Source: Amycolatopsis anabasis (lineage in GTDB: Bacteria; Actinomycetota; Actinomycetes; Mycobacteriales; Pseudonocardiaceae). From it: a stretch of 64,000 nucleotides of DNA. Below the pieces are notes generated by a model that saw only the letters and a list, made by a program, of their open reading frames with translations, ran no database searches and was not told where the DNA came from. Shown piece by piece: positions 17,104-24,191 of the stretch. The stretch is taken from contig NZ_VTHK01000004.1 of assembly GCF_009765355.1 (NCBI RefSeq), positions 124,001 through 188,000 of the forward strand, in the 5' to 3' direction. Positions within the stretch are counted from its first letter, which is position 1; the number at the start of each line of letters is the position of its first letter. Made by a program: the position numbers and the translations under genes.

Positions 17104-17361
17104 TCAGGCCCAGTACTTGTGCCGGACGATCCGGCTCACGGTGGCCGGGTTGATGTCGAACGCGTCGGCGATGTCGACCTGCTTCCAATTCGCCGAGGCC
17201 AGTTCGCGAATACGGGCGACGTCGCGGGCAGTCAGCTTCTTCTGGTTGCCGTACCGGTCTTTCAGTCTCCGGTTCTCGCGAGCGACAACATTGACCTGCT
17301 GCTGAATGTCGGAAGCGGTCTTGACGAGCTGGTCGAGTGCTTCCTGAAGAGAGTTGCTCAA
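17104..17361 (-). CDS. Small HTH protein with coiled coil
   Basis: 85 residues from a TTG that overlaps the upstream stop. Residues 1-40 form a likely coiled coil (EALDQLVKTASDIQQQVNVV). Residues 47-82 form a helix-turn-helix (ARIRELASANWKQVDIADAF, then INPATVSRIVRH). It probably binds DNA as a dimer. It lies just upstream of the polymerase gene and may regulate early transcription or act at the origin; both are inference. Confidence 0.65.
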   Translation of the reverse strand: MSNSLQEALDQLVKTASDIQQQVNVVARENRRLKDRYGNQKKLTARDVARIRELASANWKQVDIADAFDINPATVSRIVRHKYWA

Positions 17362-17522
17362 TTGGTTTCCTCGATGTCGTAGAACTGGACGTTGACGAGC
17401 GGGATCACGGTCTTCTCCGCTGGTCCCGTGTGGACGGTCAGAGCGGTGAGGCCCTCGTCCACGGTCACGCCTTCGGCGTGCTGGACCTGGCCGTTCGTGA
17501 AATGGACTTCGACGTTGACCAT
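17358..17522 (-). CDS. Phage hypothetical protein, 54 aa
   Basis: ATG at 17522 with AAAAGGAGATCG upstream. A short, beta-rich protein (VNVEVHFTNGQVQHAEGVTV) that looks like a single small sheet. It is the first gene after a terminator-like hairpin and is coupled to the HTH gene. Function unknown. Confidence 0.6.
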   Translation of the reverse strand: MVNVEVHFTNGQVQHAEGVTVDEGLTALTVHTGPAEKTVIPLVNVQFYDIEETN

Positions 17523-17547
17523 CGATCTCCTTTTCCGGGCACACAAA

Positions 17548-17579
17548 AGGGGCCGAGGTCATCGCGCCTCAGGCCCCTA
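17548..17579. terminator. Hairpin between early genes
   Basis: AGGGGCC plus GAGG at 17548-17558 pairs with CCTC-A-GGCCCCT at 17567-17578, a stem of eleven pairs with one bulge and an eight-base loop. It lies between the genes at 17602 and 17522 on the reverse strand and may attenuate early transcription there. Confidence 0.6.
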
Positions 17580-17601
17580 GCGGTGCTGGTCTATCTAGGA
17601 C

Positions 17602-18078
17602 TTACTTGATGAACTCCGGCTTGCACTGCTCGTTGCGGTCACGCTCCGAGCAGAAGAAACCCTTGTACGCCTTCCCGCTGGACTTGGACACGCCCGACTT
17701 GAACTGCATCTGACCGTGCTTGCAATAGCGTTCCTCGCCGCCGGGGGCCTGGTCCGCGCCCTCGGGCTTTCCGGCCTGCCGCTGCTGCCCGCCGCCCTGC
17801 GGTGCCGAGCTGCCACCCGCGAAGTAGCCGCCCGCGCGCTTGGTGCGGTCCAGCAGATCCCGCAACTTCTCGTCCGACAGGTGACCGATGGCGTCCTCGA
17901 CGTCGGCCGCGTGGACGACCACCCACGGAGCGTCAAAGCCCGCGCCGCCCTTCAGGGTCACCACCACCTTGCCTTCCGAGCCAGCCGCGACCGGCCGCGC
18001 CGGGGTGGCCGCCGGAGCCTGAGCCGGAGCAGCCTGCGCCTCGTCGGCAGGGGCATCAGCGAACGGATCGAAGGTCAC
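17602..18078 (-). CDS. Phage protein with C-terminal Cys/His module (possible ssDNA-binding role)
   Basis: 158 residues from a GTG with AAAGGAAG upstream. The N-terminus is Ala/Pro-rich and flexible. The middle, KVVVTLKGGAGFDAPWVVVH and SDEKLRDLLDRTKRAG, is folded. The end has YCKHGQM and FFCSERDRNEQC, four possible metal ligands. Similar proteins sit in replication blocks of actinophages and have been suggested to bind ssDNA, which I cannot confirm from sequence alone. It lies between the sigma-like gene and the polymerase. Confidence 0.55.
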   Translation of the reverse strand: MTFDPFADAPADEAQAAPAQAPAATPARPVAAGSEGKVVVTLKGGAGFDAPWVVVHAADVEDAIGHLSDEKLRDLLDRTKRAGGYFAGGSSAPQGGGQQRQAGKPEGADQAPGGEERYCKHGQMQFKSGVSKSSGKAYKGFFCSERDRNEQCKPEFIK

Positions 18079-18124
18079 TTGGTTCTTCCTTTCGTTGTTT
18101 GGAATCCAGTCCGAACGGACTGGG

Positions 18125-18742
18125 TCACGCCTGGCGCTTCAGGGACACATGCGCCTGAGCGTTGGACACGGCCTGCCGGGAGCCCGGCCCGTCGTGCGCC
18201 TCGGCGGCTCGCCGAAACTCGCGGTTCAGCTCGTGCGTGAGCGCGTCCACGGCGCGCTGGACGGTCTTCCGGTCGGTGGCGTCCGCACTGACCAGGCCGT
18301 CGACGTAGCGACGTGCCAAGGCGTTCTGGTGGGCCACCGACAGCTTGTCGGCCGCCACGCGGACATCGACGTCCTCTACCGAGAACACCGAGGCCGGTTC
18401 GGGTGCGCCCTCAACCTTGATCTCTCCGACGTCGACCAGCGCACCGCGCTCCAGTCGCTCTCGCACTTCGCCGGTCGAGTATCGGAACTGGCCTGAGAAG
18501 TGCTCGTAACTCACGCGCTCGCCGCTTGCGAGTTGCACGCCGATCTTGAACAACGCCCGGCGCAGCGCTCGGGGCTCCAGGCTCGCCGCTACCGTGGCGT
18601 AGTTGTTCTCCAGCAGCCGGGCGGCGATGTCCTGCTCGATGTCATCGGCTTCTACGACGCCTTTCCACTCCATCTCGATGTGCCTCGCCGCCCGCTGGAT
18701 GTCCGGGAGGATCTGAATGAGGGCGTCATTCTGGTTGGTCAA
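18125..18742 (-). CDS. RNA polymerase sigma factor-like phage protein
   Basis: 205 residues from a TTG with AAAGGAAC six bases upstream. WKGVVEADDIEQDIAARLLE resembles the sigma-70 region 2 helix (DD-x-x-Q), and a C-terminal section (AHQNALARRYVDGLVSADAT followed by DRKTVQRAVDALTHEL) could be a region-4-like HTH. It may redirect host RNA polymerase to phage promoters. The similarity is by motif only; an unrelated DNA-binding role is possible. Confidence 0.5.
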   Translation of the reverse strand: MTNQNDALIQILPDIQRAARHIEMEWKGVVEADDIEQDIAARLLENNYATVAASLEPRALRRALFKIGVQLASGERVSYEHFSGQFRYSTGEVRERLERGALVDVGEIKVEGAPEPASVFSVEDVDVRVAADKLSVAHQNALARRYVDGLVSADATDRKTVQRAVDALTHELNREFRRAAEAHDGPGSRQAVSNAQAHVSLKRQA

Positions 18743-18753
18743 ACCCGTTCCTT

Positions 18754-19521
18754 TCAGACCTCGAAGACTTCGCCGTCCACGATGAACCGGCGGCCGACGA
18801 TGGGGATCGTGTCCACCTGGACATTGCGGCCGTCCACATTGACTAAGGCGAAACCCTGCTGCCAGTTCGCTGTTCCGCCCTGGAGGTAGTTCGCCAGCTT
18901 CATGTTCATGAGGTTCCCGACCTCGACGCCGGTTACCTGGCGGCTGATGTCGCCGCCGAACCCGAAGGTGTGGCTGGCCTTTCCGAGTCGGTGGGTGTGT
19001 CCCATGATCACGGACGTCTGGAAGTTCTTCGCCGCGTTCAGCGCGGTGTTCCCTGCGATCCGGCTCAGCGAGATCTTGCCGACGTGGCCATGGGTCATGA
19101 CCCAACCCGGCGCAAACTTGTAGAAGTCGGGCAGCTTCTCGACCCCGAACCCGTCGAAGTCCAGTAGAACGTCGAAGTCGAAGGCTCCGCTCGACGCTAG
19201 CGCGGGCGCGTACTTGGCGAGATAGGTCCGAGGCCGGAGGTCGTGATTGCCCTCCAGGATGCCGACCGGGCCTTGGTAGACGTCCCTCAACGGCTTCAGG
19301 AAGTGGCGCTTCGCGTAGTCCGAGTCCTCGAACACGCTGCCCTCGTACTCGGCCGCCGTGCCCTTGTTCCAACGGGATGGCTGCGGGTAGTCCATCAGGT
19401 CGCCGATCTGGACAACCTCGTCCGGCTGGTATTCGCCGATGAACCGGAGAATCGACTTCAGCGCCTTCCGGTCTTCGTAGGGCATCTGGGTATCCGAGAT
19501 GACCACGATTCGTTTCGTCAC
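18754..19521 (-). CDS. Calcineurin-like metallophosphoesterase (candidate recombination directionality factor)
   Basis: 255 residues from a GTG overlapping the primase stop. The metal-binding motifs are present: VISDTQMP (D-x-Q in place of D-x-H), QIGDLMDYP, EGNHDLRP, VMTHGH and IMGHTHR. In Cluster A phage Bxb1 the directionality factor gp47, which makes the serine integrase excise, belongs to this superfamily and lies in the same replication block. Here the gene lies between primase and a sigma-like gene, and the phage uses a serine integrase, so the same dual use is a reasonable prediction. The phosphoesterase substrate is unknown. Confidence 0.8.
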   Translation of the reverse strand: MTKRIVVISDTQMPYEDRKALKSILRFIGEYQPDEVVQIGDLMDYPQPSRWNKGTAAEYEGSVFEDSDYAKRHFLKPLRDVYQGPVGILEGNHDLRPRTYLAKYAPALASSGAFDFDVLLDFDGFGVEKLPDFYKFAPGWVMTHGHVGKISLSRIAGNTALNAAKNFQTSVIMGHTHRLGKASHTFGFGGDISRQVTGVEVGNLMNMKLANYLQGGTANWQQGFALVNVDGRNVQVDTIPIVGRRFIVDGEVFEV

Positions 19522-20180
19522 TTGATTCTCTCCAGGAGTGCTGTTTTGCCGCGAGCAAGAACCGTCGAATTGACGTCCTCCTTCTCTGGCATAGGGATGA
19601 TCTTCGCGTTCGCCAGCTCCTTGGCGACGCTCGTAGCGAACCGCATTCCGGGCTCGTCTCCGTCCGCGAGAATGAACACGGTTTCGTATCCGAGTAACGG
19701 TTCTCGGAAATGGGGTTGCCACGACTCGACGCCTGCCACTCCGATGGCCGGAACACCGCAGATGGTCGCGGTTATGGCGTCGATCTCGCCTTCGCAGATG
19801 GCGATCGTGTCGTCATTCCGGACCAGCTCAAGCGTGTTGTATAGCCGAGGCTTGTCGCCCGGCATCGACATGTACTTGCCGTGGTTCGGATGCTCGCACC
19901 CTTCACGGATGCACCGAAACCGCAGGGACACCACGGACCATTCACCGTCTGGAGCAACACGGAGGTACGGAATGGCGAGCATGCCCCGGTACATCTCATG
20001 GCCAGGCAGGGGATCAGCTACGTAGCCAAGGCGGAACCGGCCGACCTCCTTTCGAACGCTCTCGGCCGTCAGCCCGCGCGTGGCCAAATACTCGACTCCC
20101 GGACTTACGCTCAGGCTTTCGTGATACCGCGAGGTCGCTTCGACCAGAAATCTTTTCCGCGCGCTTGACAGCCTCGCCAA
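19518..20180 (-). CDS. DNA primase, TOPRIM part
   Basis: About 220 residues. AICEGEIDAITATICG is the TOPRIM Glu-containing motif and VFILADGDEPGMRFA carries the DxD. Upstream is an RNA-polymerase-like core with PGVEYLATRGLTAESVRKEV. It lacks the zinc finger, which the overlapping gene at 20014-20406 provides in another frame. The TTG at 20180 has AAAGGAGG about eight bases upstream, so it can be started independently; a +1 frameshift from the zinc-finger frame is the alternative. The two proteins together make a DnaG-like primase that lays RNA primers for the phage polymerase. Confidence 0.82.
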   Translation of the reverse strand: MARLSSARKRFLVEATSRYHESLSVSPGVEYLATRGLTAESVRKEVGRFRLGYVADPLPGHEMYRGMLAIPYLRVAPDGEWSVVSLRFRCIREGCEHPNHGKYMSMPGDKPRLYNTLELVRNDDTIAICEGEIDAITATICGVPAIGVAGVESWQPHFREPLLGYETVFILADGDEPGMRFATSVAKELANAKIIPMPEKEDVNSTVLARGKTALLERIK

Positions 20181-20406
20181 ACCCGATGCCCTCCTTTCTC
20201 ATGATGATCGCCAACGCATCGCCCTTGAACCCGCACGCCTGGCACTTCACCGCGTCGTGCTCGAACGAAACCGAGGCAGACGGACGGCTTTCGTCGTGCG
20301 CTGGACACAGGCACGGGTTCCACTCCTTGCGGTCTTCTGGGACTTCCCAGCTCGGGAAGTAGTTCAGAAGAACCAGCGCGATTAGCGACTCAGCCGGGTT
20401 CGCCAT
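20014..20406 (-). CDS. DNA primase, CHC2 zinc-finger part
   Basis: 130 residues from an ATG with GGAGGGAAAC upstream. CLCPAHDESRPSASVSFEHD followed by VKCQACGFKGDALAII is the CHC2 zinc finger of DnaG primases (C, H, C, C ligands), and IGFGEAVKRAEKISG is the helix that normally leads into the catalytic domain. After that the frame continues for about 40 basic, low-complexity residues while the TOPRIM half proceeds in the frame one base later. It acts with the product of 19518-20180. Confidence 0.82.
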   Translation of the reverse strand: MANPAESLIALVLLNYFPSWEVPEDRKEWNPCLCPAHDESRPSASVSFEHDAVKCQACGFKGDALAIIMRKEGIGFGEAVKRAEKISGRSDLAVSRKPERKSGSRVFGHARADGRERSKGGRPVPPWLRS

Positions 20407-20415
20407 GTTTCCCTC

Positions 20416-20437
20416 CAGCGTTGCTGGGAGTAAAGTT
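20416..20437 (-). promoter_or_regulatory. 22-bp phage element, site 1 (stoperator-like)
   Basis: On the plus strand CAGCGTTGCTG, GG, AGTAAAGTT. It lies exactly between the TAA stop of the endonuclease VII gene at 20436-20438, which it overlaps by two bases, and the GGAGGG ribosome binding site of the primase gene. Four other copies exist (23317, 25084, 31259, 33077). It is a probable binding site of the phage immunity repressor. Confidence 0.75.
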
Positions 20438-20864
20438 ACGAGGCAAGAGAAAATACCGCCTTGGCGGGCGGGTTGCGAAGATACGCGGCTGCTCGTTCGA
20501 ACGCCTCGATCTCGTCCCTCAGATGCCCGAGGACATCACGGTTACACGGCTTGCAGAGCAGGCCCCGGACACACTTCCCGCAACTGGTCGAACCCGGGCA
20601 GCACGAATGATCATGATCGACGGACAACCGCTTTCGACCGGTGCCCTTGGCCCGCTGGCAGATGTAGCAGGCTCCGCCCTGTGCCTCGTAGAGCGCCCAG
20701 TACTGCTCGTCCGTGATGTTGTACGTCCGCTCTACGTACTGTGCCCTCGACCGTTCGCGCCGAGCTGCTCGTACTGCTCGGTGGTGCGTCGCACACCGAG
20801 GGCCGGGGTAGTTCGCCGGGCGCTTGCTCCCAGGCGGACAGTCCTTGCAGCGCTTCGCCGTCAC
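20436..20864 (-). CDS. Recombination endonuclease VII-like (HNH-type) nuclease
   Basis: 142 residues from a GTG overlapping the upstream stop. CKDCPPGSKRPANYPGPRC, CYICQRAKGTGRKRLSVDHDH, then CGKCVRGLLCKPCNRDVLGHL form the zinc/HNH core of endonuclease VII-family proteins, with DHDH as the catalytic segment. Phage endonuclease VII resolves branched DNA and helps packaging and recombination. It is coupled to the preceding small gene and followed by the primase. Confidence 0.88.
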   Translation of the reverse strand: MTAKRCKDCPPGSKRPANYPGPRCATHHRAVRAARRERSRAQYVERTYNITDEQYWALYEAQGGACYICQRAKGTGRKRLSVDHDHSCCPGSTSCGKCVRGLLCKPCNRDVLGHLRDEIEAFERAAAYLRNPPAKAVFSLAS

Positions 20865-21019
20865 CGCACCTCTGCCCACCGGACCCACCTGTTCGGGGCC
20901 TCGATCGGCGGATCGTCCTCGACGTAGCCGCCGCTGTTCAAAACCTGCACTCGCTCGTGGTCGAACTCGACCAGAACGCGCTTTCCGTCCCGGCTGACCC
21001 ACGTGTTCGTGACTCCCAC
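20861..21019 (-). CDS. Phage hypothetical protein, 52 aa
   Basis: Start GTG at 21019 with AAAGGAGAGAT directly upstream; an ATG at 21043 is possible but lacks a site at the right distance. A small beta-rich protein (TWVSRDGKRVLVEFDHERVQ) that ends by overlapping the endonuclease VII start. Function unknown. Confidence 0.5.
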   Translation of the reverse strand: MGVTNTWVSRDGKRVLVEFDHERVQVLNSGGYVEDDPPIEAPNRWVRWAEVR

Positions 21020-21029
21020 ATCTCTCCTT

Positions 21030-21215
21030 TCATATCCGGTCATAGACCGCAGTCGGCATACCGACCACGGCCGCCATCTGTGCGGCCAGCAGCGACGCGT
21101 CCAGGCGGTTGCTCGCCGCTACCTCGACCCTCACCAACCGGGCCTCCGTGACGCCCTGGCGCAACAGGTCGTGTGTCGACACGGCAACGTCGAAGCCATA
21201 GACCTGGCCGGGCAT
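21030..21215 (-). CDS. Phage hypothetical protein, 61 aa
   Basis: ATG at 21215 preceded by GGGGAGTG. MPGQVYGFDVAVSTHDLLRQ and an Ala-rich second half with AASNRLDASLLAAQMAAVVG suggest a compact alpha/beta protein. It lies directly after the helicase gene (9 bases) and is probably cotranslated with it. No family recognised. Confidence 0.5.
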   Translation of the reverse strand: MPGQVYGFDVAVSTHDLLRQGVTEARLVRVEVAASNRLDASLLAAQMAAVVGMPTAVYDRI

Positions 21216-21223
21216 CACTCCCC

Positions 21224-22165
21224 CTATCCGAACGGATCGGCCATCTCCTCGGCCCGCCTCATCACTTCGTCGTTCACCGAACTGGCCGCCTGCTCCAGGT
21301 AGTTCGTCGACTGGATCAACAACTTGGGGTCCCTGATCAACATCTTGTCGCCGAGGAACTCCAGCTCCGCGAACTCCGCGCCCGAGCTGTCCGACTTCCC
21401 ACCTCGGTTCTTCACCGTGGACACGCCAAGCCGGTTCGGCCCCGGCTTGAACAAGGTCAACACCATCTCCGGAACCCGGCTGATCTGACCTTTGACCCCG
21501 CTGAGCGGGATCGGCTTGTCCGAGTCGTTGTACGGCCCGGTCACGTGGTGCAGCCCGATGACACAGGCTTGCGTCTCCCTGGCCATCGTGTGCAGATAGT
21601 CCATCAGCCCTTCCAACCCGGCGAAGGGGTCGCCGTCGTCGTCGGCCATGCCTGACCGGACATTGGTCACGTTGTCTACCACGATCAAGGCCGGATAGTC
21701 GCCGTACACTTCCTCGTACGCCTCGATGGACGTCTCGATGTCACCCAAGCTCGGGGATGCCTGGTAGTTGAACCGGATGGGCAAACCGGTCAGCTTCTCC
21801 CTCGGCGCGGCCAACTCGTCCTTCAGCACGGCCCTGGCCGCCGCCTCCAGCGTCCAGCCAGTCACCACGCTAATGGACCGGGTGAGCTGAACGAACGCGT
21901 CCGAGTCCGCCGAAAAGTACAGCGCGGGAACCCGGGCCTGGAGCGCGTACGAGAGCGTGAACGCACTCTTGCCGGTCCCAGGCCCGGCCGACACGAGCAC
22001 GAGCTGTCCACGAAGGAACCGCGTGCCCCGGTCCTCCAGGCCCTTGAAAACGACAGGGAGCGGCTCTCCGGCTGCTCCACGAACTCTCTTCGATTGCAGG
22101 AGTGAGTACAGATCACTCTCCCTTCTGTCGAGCTGCGCCCCAGAGATCGGCAGGAACGACGTCAC
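21224..22165 (-). CDS. DnaB/RecA-like ATPase (replicative helicase-type)
   Basis: 313 residues. VLVSAGPGTGKSAFTLSYAL is the Walker A loop and YPALIVVDNVTNVRSG is Walker B. Motif-3 and arginine-finger regions follow (VIGLHHVTGPYND, LSGVKGQISRVPEM). This is the C-terminal ATPase core of DnaB-like helicases without the N-terminal domain, as in Cluster A phages where it lies between endonuclease VII and the exonuclease. The GTG at 22165 has only a weak ribosome binding site and lies inside the upstream small gene. Confidence 0.85.
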   Translation of the reverse strand: MTSFLPISGAQLDRRESDLYSLLQSKRVRGAAGEPLPVVFKGLEDRGTRFLRGQLVLVSAGPGTGKSAFTLSYALQARVPALYFSADSDAFVQLTRSISVVTGWTLEAAARAVLKDELAAPREKLTGLPIRFNYQASPSLGDIETSIEAYEEVYGDYPALIVVDNVTNVRSGMADDDGDPFAGLEGLMDYLHTMARETQACVIGLHHVTGPYNDSDKPIPLSGVKGQISRVPEMVLTLFKPGPNRLGVSTVKNRGGKSDSSGAEFAELEFLGDKMLIRDPKLLIQSTNYLEQAASSVNDEVMRRAEEMADPFG

Positions 22166-22238
22166 CAGTTCCGTACGGGTCTGGGTCGCACCATCCCCCG
22201 CAGTCCGGGCTGTCTTCGCAGCACGGTTCCGGGTTCAT
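22113..22238 (-). CDS. Phage hypothetical peptide, 41 aa, Cys-rich
   Basis: Starts at the ATG at 22238 within the stop of the upstream gene (ATGA). EPCCEDSPDCGGWCDPDPYG has four Cys in fourteen residues and may bind metal. Its 3' half overlaps the beginning of the helicase gene by 53 bases. Small size makes it tentative. Confidence 0.45.
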   Translation of the reverse strand: MNPEPCCEDSPDCGGWCDPDPYGTGDVVPADLWGAARQKGE

Positions 22239-22528
22239 CGGCCGATCCGCTTGACGTTCGCGTCCGTCCGGTTCGGAGGATCGTCCGGCGACCCCTCGAT
22301 GACGTACCAGTCGTCCAGGTACTCGTCCAACAGCTTCAAGTCCGGATGCTCGGCGAGCTTCGCCGAGATCTCCGCTTCCGAGGGCACATACACGACCCGC
22401 ACCAATGCGGCGGAGTTGTGGTGGTACCGGTAGGCCGCGCTGCGGTTCCACGGTCCCGTATAGATCGTGTGCCACTTCATAGCGTCCAGCGTGTACTTGA
22501 CCTGGATCTTGTATGTCTTCTCGTTCAT
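22235..22528 (-). CDS. Phage hypothetical protein, 97 aa
   Basis: A soluble protein starting MNEKTYKIQVKYTLDAMKWH, with several Tyr/Trp and an acidic C-terminal half (EHPDLKLLDEYLDDWYVIEG). ATG overlaps the lipoprotein stop (ATGA). No domain recognised; the beta-strand start suggests a small sandwich fold. Confidence 0.6.
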   Translation of the reverse strand: MNEKTYKIQVKYTLDAMKWHTIYTGPWNRSAAYRYHHNSAALVRVVYVPSEAEISAKLAEHPDLKLLDEYLDDWYVIEGSPDDPPNRTDANVKRIGR

Positions 22529-22824
22529 GCCGGGTACCGGTCTCCCTTCTTGTACCGGTCGTAATCCTGCCGGGAGACGCAGACGCTCCCCGTGGCCTTG
22601 CCGTCGTCAAGGTCCAGCCGCCAGCACTCCGGATCGGTGAACGGCAACGGCGTCCAGATCACGCACATGCCTTTGCTGTCGTAGATCGTGCATGTCGGAA
22701 CGAGAACTGTCGTCTCAGGCTCGTACTCCTTGCCGGTCACCGTGCCGGACGTGACCGACGAACACCCGGCAACAAAAAAGGCTCCCCCAACGAGGAGCCC
22801 TACGATCGAAGCCTTCCGTCTCAT
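22525..22824 (-). CDS. Phage-encoded lipoprotein, 99 aa
   Basis: Signal peptide MRRKASIVGLLVGGAFFVAG followed by lipobox Cys21. The mature part, TSGTVTGKEYEPETTVLVPT and ECWRLDLDDGKATGSVCVSR, is a small sheet domain seen in lipoproteins of many actinophages and their hosts. A prophage lipoprotein expressed with early genes is a candidate superinfection-exclusion factor, but there is no direct evidence. It is coupled on both sides by ATGA overlaps. Confidence 0.7.
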   Translation of the reverse strand: MRRKASIVGLLVGGAFFVAGCSSVTSGTVTGKEYEPETTVLVPTCTIYDSKGMCVIWTPLPFTDPECWRLDLDDGKATGSVCVSRQDYDRYKKGDRYPA

Positions 22825-23159
22825 CCGTCCGCCAACCTTTCCAAGGCTGTCCGTCCATCCGGGGCCTCATAGCCGGACTCGGCGAGTGCTCCCCCGTTGT
22901 GATCGCACCACTTGTAGTGCTGGTGCAGAGGGCAGTACTCCGGCGCGGCCGAGAACCCCTCGGCGGGGCGCATTGACTTCGTCAGCACGTAGGCCGGACC
23001 GTCGTTGGTGTGGATCAGCGTCTCGCCACGGAACGAAGCCTCTCGAACGTAGAAGCCTTCTACGAGCTTCCCCGTGATCACGGCCTTACCGGTCACACTG
23101 TCGCCCGGCTTCAGACTGGCCAGCCACAACCGGCGCTCTCTCCATACGTCTTGACTCAT
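22821..23159 (-). CDS. Phage hypothetical protein, 112 aa
   Basis: Soluble protein with a beta-rich core (GDSVTGKAVITGKLVEGFYV) and a Cys/His patch, CPLHQHYKWCDHNGG, near residue 80 that may bind zinc. ATGs at both ends overlap neighbouring stops, so it is one of four translationally coupled genes (23305 to 22235). Function unknown. Confidence 0.6.
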   Translation of the reverse strand: MSQDVWRERRLWLASLKPGDSVTGKAVITGKLVEGFYVREASFRGETLIHTNDGPAYVLTKSMRPAEGFSAAPEYCPLHQHYKWCDHNGGALAESGYEAPDGRTALERLADG

Positions 23160-23305
23160 CGGCTCTCCTCCGCCTGTTTCTGAAGATGGCGCAGGTACAT
23201 CAGCGCCATGTCTGCGTCCGCTTTCTGCGTCAACTTGGGCAGCCGGGAGGCCAAGGCTTCGATCTGCTCGACCAGTGCCGCTACCTCCTTGCCCATCGAA
23301 GCCAT
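23156..23305 (-). CDS. Phage hypothetical protein, 49 aa, helical
   Basis: ATG at 23305 with AAAAGG just upstream. An amphipathic helical peptide (KEVAALVEQIEALASRLPKL) ending in MALMYLRHLQKQAEESR. The C-terminal MAL-YL-H pattern resembles the ends of the proteins at 27106 and 27315, so the three may be distant relatives. The 22-bp element (site 2) lies 12 bases before its start. Confidence 0.5.
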   Translation of the reverse strand: MASMGKEVAALVEQIEALASRLPKLTQKADADMALMYLRHLQKQAEESR

Positions 23306-23316
23306 ACCTTTTCTCG

Positions 23317-23338
23317 CAGCGTTGCTGCCAGTAAAGTT
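23317..23338 (-). promoter_or_regulatory. 22-bp phage element, site 2 (stoperator-like)
   Basis: On the plus strand CAGCGTTGCTG, CC, AGTAAAGTT. It overlaps the TAA stop of the exonuclease gene at 23337-23339 and ends 12 bases before the next ATG, the same stop-element-ribosome binding site arrangement as site 1. Confidence 0.75.
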
Positions 23339-24122
23339 AGAGAGCAGCAAAAGGGCACGCGGTAGCGACTGAACAAAAACCGCACTTGCTGGGCTCTGGT
23401 TTGGCATCGAATCTTTCGGCCTGAATGTTCTCGTCGAGCCGGTGGAACTCCTCGGTGACGCGTTCTCGCGTCCATTCCGAGATGTCGTACGGCACGGTCG
23501 GCTTGCCGGACCGGCCCATCCAGTAGTCCCCCTCGGTCGGCTTCAACCCGTGCTCGACCTCCAGGGCGACGCCGTACACGCCGAGCTGGAAGTCATCGCC
23601 CGGCTTGTTGCCGGTCTTGATGTCCCGAGGCTTCCCGTCAACGACCTGGTCAATGAAGCCTTTGACTCGGACGCCGTCCAGATCGATGTCGAACTCCAGC
23701 TCGATGGCTGGCTCGCCGTCCGGCGTGATCCAGATGACCTCGTCCGGGGCCTTTACTGTGTAGTACTCGATGTACTTCTCCACCTGGCCGAGGCCGAGGC
23801 CGTACCGGCGCTCGATGTCGACCTCTCCTCGGTACGGCCCGCTCCGGTACCAGAAGTCCAGGTTGGGCGTGTCCTCGCACATCTCGTTCACCGAGGCCGC
23901 GTACGTCTCGCGGAACACGTCCTGAGCGTCTGCTAGAGACATCGCCCGGCCCGAGCGCTCCCATTCCTCGGCTGCCTTATGCACGGCCGTTCCCTGGGGC
24001 AACCAGGCCGCCGGACGCTGCCAGGCGCGCTCTCGCCTGTTCAGGTAGTACCGGTACGGGCAGTCCTTGTACTCCTTGTACTGGGACACCGATCGGTACC
24101 TGACCGTTCCTCCTTCGCTCAA
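23337..24122 (-). CDS. PD-(D/E)xK exonuclease, Cas4/RecB-like
   Basis: About 261 residues. SQYKEYKDCPYRYYL is the first Cys segment, then IELEFDIDLDGVRVKGFIDQVV and PRDIKTGNKPGDDFQL give the D/E-x-K core. CGFCSVATACPF supplies the last three Cys of the Fe-S cluster, as in Cas4 and AddB. Cluster A phages carry such a Cas4-family exonuclease just upstream of the repressor, as here; it probably processes DNA ends for recombination or replication. The start is uncertain: TTG at 24122 (GGAG upstream) or TTG at 24155. Confidence 0.85.
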   Translation of the reverse strand: MSEGGTVRYRSVSQYKEYKDCPYRYYLNRRERAWQRPAAWLPQGTAVHKAAEEWERSGRAMSLADAQDVFRETYAASVNEMCEDTPNLDFWYRSGPYRGEVDIERRYGLGLGQVEKYIEYYTVKAPDEVIWITPDGEPAIELEFDIDLDGVRVKGFIDQVVDGKPRDIKTGNKPGDDFQLGVYGVALEVEHGLKPTEGDYWMGRSGKPTVPYDISEWTRERVTEEFHRLDENIQAERFDAKPEPSKCGFCSVATACPFAAL

Positions 24123-24191
24123 ACTCCACTCTCCAGGGGTTGACGTCCGGAACAACTCGGCAACGGCTGCTCGGAAGCTCCGGACTTTCAG

